Shown: in pieces, positions 17,592 through 25,302 of the stretch | Position numbering within the stretch: the stretch's first letter is position 1 | Layout of the letters: each line of letters starts with the position of its first letter | Source: an uncultured Chloracidobacterium sp. | GTDB taxonomy: Bacteria; Acidobacteriota; Blastocatellia; Pyrinomonadales; Pyrinomonadaceae | Assembly (NCBI GenBank): GCA_936914845.1 | Contig: CAKZGE010000005.1 | Coordinates: forward strand, 62,001-126,000 | DNA: 64,000 nt | Direction of reading: 5' to 3' | Position numbers and translations under genes: made by a program | The notes under the pieces: model-generated | What the model was told of the DNA's origin: nothing | The model's input: only the letters and a program-made list of their open reading frames with translations | Database searches by the model: none

Positions 17592-18947
17592 TTACGAAGC
17601 GGCGATAATATCGTTCACTTTTTCTTCGACCTCGGAGCGAATGGCGGCCAAAGCTTGCGGAGAATTTGCTTCAAACCGAAGAACAAGAATGGCCTGAGTG
17701 TTGGAAGCCCGGACGAGTCCCCAACCGTCGTCGAAAATAATGCGGGCACCGTCAATGGTAATTACATCGTGAGTTTGCGAATAATGCTCGGCGATGCGTG
17801 CGACGACATCGAATTTTAGGTCGTCTGAACATTCGGTGCGAAGCTCCGGGGTAGAAAAGACCGGCGGCAATCCGGCGAGCAGTTCGGAAAGCTTTTTATC
17901 GGTCCGCGACAGGATCTCTAAAAGGCGGGCACCGGCATAGGTGGCATCGTCAAAACCGTAAAAGCGGTCAGCAAAAAAGATATGGCCGCTCATTTCACCG
18001 GCGAGTGCGGCGGCTGTTTCTTTCATTTTTGATTTAATAATAGAATGGCCGGCCTTCCACATTATGGGCCGTCCGCCGTTCTTTTCGATGTCGTCAAAAA
18101 GATTTTGGGAACATTTTACCTCAAATATGATCGTCGAACCCGGCCTTTCCGCCAAGATCGAACGTGAAAGAAGGATCATCAATTCGTCACCCCAAATGAT
18201 GCGTCCCGTCTCATCTACCACGCCGATGCGGTCGGCGTCACCATCAAAAGCGATGCCGAGATCAGCTCCCGAATTGCGGACGGCGGCGATGGTGTCAATT
18301 AGATTTTCTTCGACGGTCGGGTCCGGGTGGTGGTTTGGAAAGGTCGAATCGGGTTCGGTAAAAAGCTTTACCAGTTCGACACCGAGTTCTTCGTAAACGG
18401 GAACGGCGGTAACGCCGCCCATGCCATTGCCGCCGTCAACGACGACCTTCAGCTGCCGGTCGCCGAGATCGACCTTTGAAACAATGTCGGCGATATAACC
18501 GGGCAAGACGTCTGCGGTTTCGACCGTTCCGCCCCCGACGGCAAATTCGCCGGAAAAAGTGATATCGCGGATCTCGCGTATTTGCTCGCCAAAGAGCGTG
18601 GAGTGGCCAAGGCAGATCTTAAAGCCATTGTGGTCCGGCGGGTTGTGTGAACCCGTTATCATAACGCCGCCATCCACCGGTTGGGTAAAAGCGGTGTGGT
18701 AGAGCACGGGTGTTGGTACGCGGCCGATGAGCAGCACGTCGCATCCGCTTTCATTCAGTGCGGCGGCCAAAATAGCGGCAAACCGCGGCGAACTTTCACG
18801 CGCGTCGTAACCGATGGCGATGCGCCGTGCTCCATTGCGGTAGAAAAAAGTGCCAATAGCATGTGCGACGGCGGTGACCACCTCATCGGTCAATTGCGGG
18901 CCGACGATGCCGCGGATGTCGTATTCCCTAAAGATGTTGCGATCCAT
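17592..18947 (-). CDS. Phosphomannomutase/phosphoglucomutase
   Basis: Alpha-D-phosphohexomutase of 451 aa (AlgC/ManB type) interconverting hexose 1- and 6-phosphates, feeding nucleotide-sugar synthesis. Seen: start I-F-R-E-Y-D-I-R-G, phosphoserine loop T-G-S100-H-N-P-P, Mg loop F-D-G-D-A-D-R-I, sugar loop G-E-M-S-G-H-I-F-F, and C-terminal phosphate-binding V-R-A-S-N-T-Q. The D-R-I-G variant rather than D-R-C-G suits the bifunctional group; exact substrate preference is not certain. ATG at 18947 begins the conserved N-terminus. Confidence 0.92.
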   Translation of the reverse strand: MDRNIFREYDIRGIVGPQLTDEVVTAVAHAIGTFFYRNGARRIAIGYDARESSPRFAAILAAALNESGCDVLLIGRVPTPVLYHTAFTQPVDGGVMITGSHNPPDHNGFKICLGHSTLFGEQIREIRDITFSGEFAVGGGTVETADVLPGYIADIVSKVDLGDRQLKVVVDGGNGMGGVTAVPVYEELGVELVKLFTEPDSTFPNHHPDPTVEENLIDTIAAVRNSGADLGIAFDGDADRIGVVDETGRIIWGDELMILLSRSILAERPGSTIIFEVKCSQNLFDDIEKNGGRPIMWKAGHSIIKSKMKETAAALAGEMSGHIFFADRFYGFDDATYAGARLLEILSRTDKKLSELLAGLPPVFSTPELRTECSDDLKFDVVARIAEHYSQTHDVITIDGARIIFDDGWGLVRASNTQAILVLRFEANSPQALAAIRSEVEEKVNDIIAAS

Positions 18948-19038
18948 AATGTTATGGAGAAATCTTACGAAAAAGATGCGACGCAAACAAAGCGAAAGAG
19001 GGCTTTTGCGAACCGGATATGCCCTCGGCGGCTGATTT

Positions 19039-19047
19039 TGCTATACT
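19039..19047 (+). promoter_or_regulatory. Extended -10 promoter candidate for the VWFA pair
   Basis: TGCTATACT reads as an extended -10 (TGnTATACT) 84 bases before the first VWFA gene, in the divergent region with the phosphohexomutase gene. No good -35 is seen. Confidence 0.35.
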
Positions 19048-19130
19048 TCAGGATGTTCAAATGCAACAGATCGCGACACCGGTGCATCGAAAAGAATTGT
19101 ACGCGGTCGCGTAAAAGCTATCTATTTCGT

Positions 19131-20114
19131 ATGAGATCTTCAATCAGAATATCGTTCATTTTGGTGTTTGCGGCAATCATGTTAGCGGCAAATGTTTCGG
19201 CACAGACGCCTTCGGCCACGCCGCCGCCGGATGACGGCGGCCAGATCAAGACATTTGAGGTGCGGCTGCCGGTTACCGTTACGCGCAAGAAGGAACTGGT
19301 GACGGGGCTTTCCGGCAGCGATTTTCAGGTGCTCGAAGACGGCGTTCCACAAACGGTCACGTTCTTTTCCGACGAAAAGACGAATCCGCCGGTCTATGTC
19401 GGCGTTTTGATGGATACGTCACCATCGACAGCCGGAAAACTGCGATTTTCAAAAGAAGCGGCAAAGAATTTTATCTATACGGTAACGCGGCTGCGCAAAG
19501 ACCGGGCGGCCTTTATGACCTTTGACAACGAAATTTCGCTGAAACAAGATTTTACGGACAAATTGGACCTGCTTGATAAAGCAGTGGATCGCGTAAACAA
19601 GACCGGTTCGCAAACGGCACTGTACGATTCGATCTGGCAGTTTGCTGATGAAAAACTGCGCAATGTGCCGGGCCGCCGTGTGATCGTTCTGATCACGGAT
19701 GGCGATGATACGTTTAGCCGTGCGGAGCTACAGGATGCCATTGACATCGCTCAGCGGACGGAAACAACCATTTTCGGCATTTCGACCAAAGCCGGATTTT
19801 TAGGCAGTGTTCCCGGGGTTGACGCCGGAACGGTAAAGGACCGTGGCGACAAATATCTGACACAGCTGTGTGAACAGACGGGCGGCGAAGCTTTTTTCAC
19901 GGGCGATATGATGGCCCTGGAAAGGGCGTTCAAAAAAATATCGGAAGAGCTGCGAACGCAGTACATGATCACCTATCGGCCGGCGAACCAGAATTACGAC
20001 GGAAAAACGAGGAAGATCGAGGTGCGGTTCACGGACGGATCGAAAGCAGATAAATATAAGATCCGGACCAAATCGAGCTATCGTTCGGTGCGCGATGCGA
20101 TCAATTTGAACTAA
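19131..20114 (+). CDS. Secreted VWFA-domain protein, acidobacterial type (1)
   Basis: 327 aa, signal peptide about 1-24 (ending V-S-A-Q). A short T/P-rich linker leads to a domain with V-T-V-T-R-K-K-E-L-V-T-G-L-S-G-S-D-F-Q-V-L-E-D-G-V-P-Q-T-V-T-type motifs, then a von Willebrand A fold with MIDAS motif D-T-S-P-S (about residues 95-99), V-I-V-L-I-T-D-G-D-D-T and the C-terminal M-I-T-Y-R-P-A-N. This is the architecture of the VWFA-related family best known from Acidobacteria (TIGR03436-like). Function unknown, presumably metal-dependent adhesion or assembly in the periplasm/surface. Its paralogue follows after 9 bases. Confidence 0.85.
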   Translation: MRSSIRISFILVFAAIMLAANVSAQTPSATPPPDDGGQIKTFEVRLPVTVTRKKELVTGLSGSDFQVLEDGVPQTVTFFSDEKTNPPVYVGVLMDTSPSTAGKLRFSKEAAKNFIYTVTRLRKDRAAFMTFDNEISLKQDFTDKLDLLDKAVDRVNKTGSQTALYDSIWQFADEKLRNVPGRRVIVLITDGDDTFSRAELQDAIDIAQRTETTIFGISTKAGFLGSVPGVDAGTVKDRGDKYLTQLCEQTGGEAFFTGDMMALERAFKKISEELRTQYMITYRPANQNYDGKTRKIEVRFTDGSKADKYKIRTKSSYRSVRDAINLN

Positions 20115-20123
20115 AGGGGTTTT

Positions 20124-21203
20124 ATGGCAGAAAGAAGGGGATTGTTTTTTTTGGCGGTTTTCGTGTTGTTGTTTGTCGGAGCTTTGGCGGCCGCAGCGGG
20201 GCTGCAGGTCACATCCGCCGCCGTGGCGACCAATGAGCTCCCGGCACCGACCGTTTCGCCGACACCGCCGATCGATGAAGAAGACGGTGTGATCAAGGTG
20301 GACACGGAGGCGGTAAATGTTCTTTTTACCGCGCAAGACAAAGACCGCCGTCTGCTCTTAACGCTGAAACCCGAAGATATCAAGGTGTTCGAGAATGGCC
20401 AGGCACAGACGGTGGTCGGATTTTCGCGACAGGTAGATCTGCCGCTCAGCTTGGCGATATTGATCGACACGAGCGCCTCGCAAGAGCGGACATTGCCCCA
20501 GGAAAAAGCGGCAGCCATTTCCTTTATCGAATCGGTCATCCGGCCGGCCAAGGATGAGGTCGCGATCGTCTCTTTTACCGGAGAATCGACTCTGGAACAG
20601 GGCATGACCAATAATGTGACTCGTCTGCGGCGGGCGATAGACCGGGTACAGTTCGTGCCGCCTTCAGGCTATATTGGCGGCGGCGTTCTGGTGCCGGGCA
20701 CACCGCCGATCTCCGGCCAGAACCAGGCCGCGCTTGGTTCGACGGCGATCTGGGACGCGATCTGGGTAACGGGCGAAGAGGTGCTTGGCCCGGCGCCGGA
20801 AAAAACAAGGCGGGCGATAATTTTGCTCTCAGACGGCGATAACACATATGGCCAGAAGAAATTGGCGGATGCCGTTGCGGCTGCACAAAAGGCCGAGGCG
20901 GTTATCTATTCCATCGGAATAGGCGATGATTTTATGCGCGGCGTTAACCGCGGGGCTCTTTCAAAAGTCTCTGAAAATACCGGCGGACGGGCATATTTTC
21001 CGCGAGATGAACGCGAACTTCGTGAAGCCTTTGCGCAGATCCAAGAAGAGATGCGTTCGCAATATTTGGTGGCGTACGAACCGACCAATTCGCAGCTCGA
21101 CGGCTCGTTTCGCAAGATAGAGATCCAACTTACAAACCCCGAATTGCAAAAACAAAAGGTCAAGTTGACCCATCGCCAAGGCTATTTCTCGAAAACACGT
21201 TAA
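20124..21203 (+). CDS. Secreted VWFA-domain protein, acidobacterial type (2)
   Basis: 359 aa, N-terminal signal or anchor segment (about 9-35). Same layout as the previous gene: L-L-L-T-L-K-P-E-D-I-K-V-F-E-N-G-Q-A-Q, MIDAS D-T-S-A-S, R-R-A-I-I-L-L-S-D-G-D-N-T and ending S-Q-Y-L-V-A-Y-E-P-T. It differs by an insertion of about 20 residues, V-P-P-S-G-Y-I-G-G-G-V-L-V-P-G, in the middle of the A domain. The nine-base gap and shared domains indicate a tandem duplication now diverged. Terminator at 21229. Confidence 0.85.
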   Translation: MAERRGLFFLAVFVLLFVGALAAAAGLQVTSAAVATNELPAPTVSPTPPIDEEDGVIKVDTEAVNVLFTAQDKDRRLLLTLKPEDIKVFENGQAQTVVGFSRQVDLPLSLAILIDTSASQERTLPQEKAAAISFIESVIRPAKDEVAIVSFTGESTLEQGMTNNVTRLRRAIDRVQFVPPSGYIGGGVLVPGTPPISGQNQAALGSTAIWDAIWVTGEEVLGPAPEKTRRAIILLSDGDNTYGQKKLADAVAAAQKAEAVIYSIGIGDDFMRGVNRGALSKVSENTGGRAYFPRDERELREAFAQIQEEMRSQYLVAYEPTNSQLDGSFRKIEIQLTNPELQKQKVKLTHRQGYFSKTR

Positions 21204-21228
21204 GGTTTGATATCGATGCTGTAAAAAA

Positions 21229-21262
21229 GAGGCTGCCGAATTTCTCGGCAACCTCTTTTTTT
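21229..21262 (+). terminator. Bidirectional terminator between VWFA pair and Spy-like gene
   Basis: GAGGCTGCCGA (21229-21239) pairs with TCGGCAACCTC (21245-21255), one C-A mismatch, with T-run after it on the plus strand and A-run before it (21223-21228), so it can terminate both converging genes. Confidence 0.85.
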
Positions 21263-21283
21263 CGATGACAAACAGATCTGACC

Positions 21284-21793
21284 TTAGTTGTCGTCCGGTC
21301 GTTCGGCCGGCGGCGGCATTGGTGGACGCCCGCCGCGGCGCTCTTCCATTTTCTTGCGGCGTTCTTCGCGTTTGGCGTCGAGCTTTGCTTTTTGTTCGGT
21401 CGTCAGAACGGCATCGAGCTGGGTTCGAAGCTGATCTTCTTTGATCTTTCGTTCATCGCGGAGTGTCTTTAAACGGGTTTGCTGATCAGAAGTGATCGTT
21501 CCGCCGCGCTTTGCGTCCATCAGCGTACGCATTTCTTCGTGATGTGCCTGATCGGGCTTATTGGCTTCCAAGATGCTGTGTACCTGAGCTTTTTGAGCAT
21601 CTGTTAGGTCAAGGCCGTGATATTCGCGCAACAGGCCGCCCTTTGGCCCGCGATGGCCCATGCCGTGGGGCCTTTTGGCTCCATGGCTGCCGTCCGCCGG
21701 CGGCTGAGGTGCTTCTTGTGCGGAAACGGAAATGCCAAACATCCCGAGGGCGGCTGACATCGCAAATATTGAAACTACTTTTTTTAATGACAT
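21284..21793 (-). CDS. Spy/CpxP-like LTXXQ periplasmic protein
   Basis: 169 aa, signal peptide about 1-25 (ending V-S-A-Q-E). The mature protein is highly charged and helical, with L-D-L-T-D-A-Q-K-A-Q-V and a second A-V-L-T-T-E-Q-K-A-K-L-D, the two LTxxQ-like motifs of the Spy/CpxP family, and ends in a Pro-rich, Arg-rich tail (R-G-G-R-P-P-M-P-P-P). Family members are ATP-independent periplasmic chaperones or envelope-stress/metal sensors. The H-G-A-K-R-P-H-G-M-G-H-R-G region is His-rich and might bind metal (inference). AGAGGTAAAGATC precedes the ATG. Confidence 0.8.
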   Translation of the reverse strand: MSLKKVVSIFAMSAALGMFGISVSAQEAPQPPADGSHGAKRPHGMGHRGPKGGLLREYHGLDLTDAQKAQVHSILEANKPDQAHHEEMRTLMDAKRGGTITSDQQTRLKTLRDERKIKEDQLRTQLDAVLTTEQKAKLDAKREERRKKMEERRGGRPPMPPPAERPDDN

Positions 21794-21956
21794 GATCTTT
21801 ACCTCTTTGAGAAAATAAGTTGTTTAAGAAAATACACGCATTCGTTCATTACATATGACGCCGGAAACAGCTCAAAAGGACGAACTAAAACAGCCGGTGA
21901 ACGTAAAGATTTGCAAAGCTCGACGCCGAATGTGTGGCAAATGGGGCCACTTCCAT

Positions 21957-21985
21957 TTAACATTTACGCTCGTGCAAGCTAAAAT
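21957..21985 (+). promoter_or_regulatory. Promoter for dxs
   Basis: TTAACA (21957-21962), 17-base spacer, TAAAAT (21980-21985), about 30 bases upstream of the dxs start. No other element recognised in 21794-22014. Confidence 0.55.
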
Positions 21986-22014
21986 GTGACATTCAGTGCA
22001 TATTGTGAACCGCA

Positions 22015-23940
22015 ATGAGATTCTTATCTGAGATAAATTCACCGGCCGACCTGCGGCAGCTTCGGGTCGAAGACCTGCAGGAAGTAGCCGACGAGGTTCG
22101 GCAGTTCATTATCGAAACGTGTTCGCGCATCGGCGGACATACCGGGGCCAGTCTTGGCGCCGTCGAACTGGCTGTGGCGATGCATTACGTGTTCGATACG
22201 CCGAACGACCGTTTAGTTTGGGATGTCGGCCATCAGGCATACGCCCATAAAATATTGACGGGCCGCCGCGACGAACTGCATACGATAAAGCAGGACGGAG
22301 GTTTGAGCGGTTTTCTGCGACGAGACGAATCGCCATATGACACCTTTGGTGCCGGCCATGCATCGACCTCGCTTTCGGCAGCACTCGGCATGGCGGTTGC
22401 CCGCGACCAGAAGAACGAAGACTTTCACGTCTGCGCATTGATCGGCGATTCGTCGCTGGCCGGCGGAATGGCGATGGAAGCCATCAACCAAGCCGGGCAT
22501 CTGAAATCGAGGATGATCGTTCTTTTGAACGACAATGAGATGTCGATCGCCCCGGCTGTCGGAGCACTCAGCGGATATCTGAACCGCATTAAAGAAGCGC
22601 AGAGTTATCAGCACATCAAAGAAGAGATCGGCGACGCTTTGGAAAGCGTTCCGGGAATAGGTGAAAGACTGAGGAGGGCCGCCAAATCGGTAAAGGATGC
22701 GATCGCGGCCGCGGTATTGCCGGGAGCTTTGGTCAATGAGCTCGGGTTCAAATATATCGGCTATGTTGACGGCCACAATGTTCCGATGCTGGTGCGGGCG
22801 CTTGAAGAAGCAAAGAAGGTGGACGACGGGCCGGTCATCGTCCACGCTTTGACGACCAAAGGAAAAGGATTTCCTAATCCGGAAAAGAACTATTACGCCT
22901 ACCACGCCACGGGGCCGTTCGACCCGAAAACGGGCCTTGCCTATAAATCGGCAAAAGCACCGGCCAAAGCCTATACCCAGATCTTTGGCGAAACAATGTG
23001 CGAATTGATGGAGCGCGATGAAAAGATCATTGCTCTGACGGCGGCTATGCCGGACGGAACGGGTATTGACAAAACGCTCGAAAAATTTCCGGAACGCTCG
23101 TTTGATGTCGGCATTGCCGAACAGCATGCCGTAACCTTTTGTGCGGGCATGGCTTGCGAGGGGTTAAAGCCGGTAGCGGCGATATATTCAACCTTTTTGC
23201 AACGCGGGTTTGACCAGGTGATCCACGACGTTTGCCTGCAGAACCTGAATGTGACATTTGCGATGGACCGCGCCGGCATTGTCGGGGCCGACGGCCCAAC
23301 CCACCACGGCCTGTTGGATATATCGTATCTTCGCGGATATCCGAATATTGTGCTGATGGCGCCGAAAGACGAGGCTGAATTGCGGGATATGATGCTGACG
23401 GCGATCGAACATCAAGGCCCGGCGGCGCTCCGCTATCCGCGCGGCAACGGTGTCGGGGCCGACACATCCGCCGAACCGCAGCTGCTTGAGATCGGAAAGG
23501 CGGAAGTGCTTCGGGAAGGCAGCGATGCGGCGATCTTTGCGTATGGTTCAATGGTATATCCGGCTTTGAAAGCGGCAGAAAGCTTGGCGGCCGATGGAGT
23601 GCGGGCAACTGTGGTGAACGCACGTTTCGCGAAACCGCTGGACGAAGAGCTGCTGGTAAGATTGGCTGAAACGCATCCGCTTCTGGTCAGCGTTGAAGAA
23701 GCTTATCTGGCCGGCGGCATCGGTTCGGCGGTGATGGAAACGCTCGAAGAGCGCGAATTGCTCGGTAATACTAAAGTGGTTCGGCTCGGTGTGCCGGATG
23801 AAATAGTGACTCATGGCGACCCAAATCGGCTTTTGGCGGGCTATGGACTTGATGCAGAGGGTATTTACGCGACAGTAAAGAAACATTTGAACAAGCTCGG
23901 TGCGGAAGCCGCGGGCAAACAGCGGCTGCGAGCCGTTTAG
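22015..23940 (+). CDS. dxs: 1-deoxy-D-xylulose-5-phosphate synthase
   Basis: First enzyme of the MEP isoprenoid pathway: condenses pyruvate and glyceraldehyde 3-phosphate with thiamine diphosphate. 641 aa, usual length. Seen: S-P-A-D-L-R-Q-L start, V-W-D-V-G-H-Q-A-Y-A-H-K-I-L-T-G-R, the ThDP motif G-D-S-S-L-A-G-G-M-A...N-D-N-E-M-S-I, H-A-T-G-P-F, G-I-A-E-Q-H-A-V-T-F (catalytic Glu), and R-A-G-I-V-G-A-D-G-P-T-H-H-G. The ThDP motif has S-S-L-A rather than the common G-A-L-T, still compatible with function. dsbA-like gene begins 10 bases after the stop, so they are probably cotranscribed. Confidence 0.97.
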   Translation: MRFLSEINSPADLRQLRVEDLQEVADEVRQFIIETCSRIGGHTGASLGAVELAVAMHYVFDTPNDRLVWDVGHQAYAHKILTGRRDELHTIKQDGGLSGFLRRDESPYDTFGAGHASTSLSAALGMAVARDQKNEDFHVCALIGDSSLAGGMAMEAINQAGHLKSRMIVLLNDNEMSIAPAVGALSGYLNRIKEAQSYQHIKEEIGDALESVPGIGERLRRAAKSVKDAIAAAVLPGALVNELGFKYIGYVDGHNVPMLVRALEEAKKVDDGPVIVHALTTKGKGFPNPEKNYYAYHATGPFDPKTGLAYKSAKAPAKAYTQIFGETMCELMERDEKIIALTAAMPDGTGIDKTLEKFPERSFDVGIAEQHAVTFCAGMACEGLKPVAAIYSTFLQRGFDQVIHDVCLQNLNVTFAMDRAGIVGADGPTHHGLLDISYLRGYPNIVLMAPKDEAELRDMMLTAIEHQGPAALRYPRGNGVGADTSAEPQLLEIGKAEVLREGSDAAIFAYGSMVYPALKAAESLAADGVRATVVNARFAKPLDEELLVRLAETHPLLVSVEEAYLAGGIGSAVMETLEERELLGNTKVVRLGVPDEIVTHGDPNRLLAGYGLDAEGIYATVKKHLNKLGAEAAGKQRLRAV

Positions 23941-23950
23941 ACATAGGATT

Positions 23951-24742
23951 ATGGCAATGAATCAACCCCAAAAGAAAAGCAGTGCGATGCCGCTGGTCGT
24001 TATCGGAGCGGTATTGATCGCGGCTGTCGTCGGGATCTGGTGGCTTTACAGCTCGTCAAAACCGGCGGCGAATTCCACGACGGCCAATCGCAGCAATACA
24101 TCAACGAACCGGGTAAATTCTCCGGCGACCACGTCTGAACCGGGCGCCCAGCCGGCAAATATGCTTGGTTCACCGACAGCGGCAGTGACGATAGAAGAAT
24201 TTGCAGACTATCAGTGCGGTTCGTGTGCGGCTACGCATCCGGTCATGAAAGAGGTGCAGCAGGCATACGGCAATCGGATAAAATTTGTCTTCCGCAGTTT
24301 TCCGCTGGCTATTCCGGCACACGACAAAGCTTATGACGCGGCCGTAACCGCCGAAGCTGCCGGGCTGCAGGGAAAATACTGGCAGATGCAGGACCTTTTG
24401 TTCAGAAATCAGCAGGCTTGGACGGGCAATCCGAATTATAAGAAGATGTGGGCCGAATATGCGCAACAGATCGGGCTTGATATGGCGAAATTCGAAGCCG
24501 ACCTAGCCGGCCGTGCTGCCAAGGAAAGGGTCGATGCCGATCTTGCCCGCGGACGCGGACTGCAGGTAAATTCAACGCCGACGATCTACATCAACGGAAT
24601 TTCGATCCCGTATCAACAAATGAACACGATGGCGCTGAAGCAATTGATCGATTCCGAATTGGCAAAAGCCTCTGCCCAACAGCAGGCCCCGGCAGCAGCT
24701 TCGGCGCCGGCCCCAGCGAATTCACCGGCGGCAAGTAAATAG
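23951..24742 (+). CDS. DsbA-family thiol oxidoreductase, membrane-anchored
   Basis: 263 aa. N-terminal hydrophobic anchor (about residues 13-33), then an S/T/N-rich linker (35-70) and a thioredoxin-fold DsbA domain (PF13462-like) with active site C89-G-S-C92, the F-R-S-F-P-L segment and a cis-Pro loop N-S-T-P-T-I-Y-I-N-G. The tail is Ala/Pro/Gln-rich (about 240-263). Probable role: introducing disulfides into exported proteins. The next gene, six bases on, encodes a VKOR-like protein, the expected re-oxidising partner. Confidence 0.9.
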   Translation: MAMNQPQKKSSAMPLVVIGAVLIAAVVGIWWLYSSSKPAANSTTANRSNTSTNRVNSPATTSEPGAQPANMLGSPTAAVTIEEFADYQCGSCAATHPVMKEVQQAYGNRIKFVFRSFPLAIPAHDKAYDAAVTAEAAGLQGKYWQMQDLLFRNQQAWTGNPNYKKMWAEYAQQIGLDMAKFEADLAGRAAKERVDADLARGRGLQVNSTPTIYINGISIPYQQMNTMALKQLIDSELAKASAQQQAPAAASAPAPANSPAASK

Positions 24743-24748
24743 TTTGTC

Positions 24749-25210
24749 ATGGAAGAAACGGAACGGACAGAAGAAGGCTCCCGTTTGGCTAAATTGCCCG
24801 CCATCGCCGCCGCCGTTGCTCTGATCGGGGTGGCGGACGCAGCATATCTTTCCGTTCACCATTACACGGCCGTTCCGGTGCCATGCAGCATTATTTCGGG
24901 CTGCGAAACGGTTCTGACCAGTTCATATGCTGAGATCGCCGGCGTGCCGCTGGCAGCGATCGGCGGAGCTGCTTATTTTGCAGCGTTTTCGTTGGCGACA
25001 CTGGCGGCTTTCGGCAATGGCTTGATGTGGAAAATATTCGGCGCTCTTGTTTCGCTGATGTTTCTCGTTACGCTGTATCTGCTGTATCTACAAGGTGTTG
25101 TGATCGGGGCGTTCTGTCAGTTTTGTCTGGTTTCGGCCGCTGTGACGGTCACGCTTTTTGCGCTTTATGTTTTCTCCCATCGCGGCCGCCGTGAAACCAT
25201 TCGGGCGTAG
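24749..25210 (+). CDS. Vitamin K epoxide reductase (VKOR) family protein
   Basis: 153 aa with four hydrophobic segments. Seen: the family loop with C46 and C52 (P-C-S-I-I-S-G-C-E-T-V), S-S-Y-A-x-I-A-G-V-P-L-A, and active-site C123-Q-F-C126 in the last helix region. Bacterial VKORs replace DsbB: they take electrons from a DsbA-like partner and pass them to quinone. Immediate linkage with the DsbA-like gene makes the pairing strong. Ends before a terminator at 25248. Confidence 0.92.
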   Translation: MEETERTEEGSRLAKLPAIAAAVALIGVADAAYLSVHHYTAVPVPCSIISGCETVLTSSYAEIAGVPLAAIGGAAYFAAFSLATLAAFGNGLMWKIFGALVSLMFLVTLYLLYLQGVVIGAFCQFCLVSAAVTVTLFALYVFSHRGRRETIRA

Positions 25211-25247
25211 ATCAAGTATAATACCAAGTAAAACAAACTGGTTTTTC

Positions 25248-25280
25248 CGCTATTTCCAGGAATAGCGCTGTATTTTTTTA
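25248..25280 (+). terminator. Terminator after the VKOR gene
   Basis: CGCTATT (25248-25254) pairs with AATAGCG (25261-25267), then CTGTATTTTTTTA. A TATAAT at 25217-25222 lies upstream without a recognisable -35; if used as a promoter this hairpin would sit in the leader of the M16 gene as an attenuator. Confidence 0.65.
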
Positions 25281-25302
25281 CCTATCAACTTAAGAGGGAA
25301 TC

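Noticed and set aside
22213..23127. 304 aa minus-strand open frame within dxs
   Set aside because: Antisense to a fully supported gene, Arg/Cys/Phe-rich translation typical of a shadow frame.
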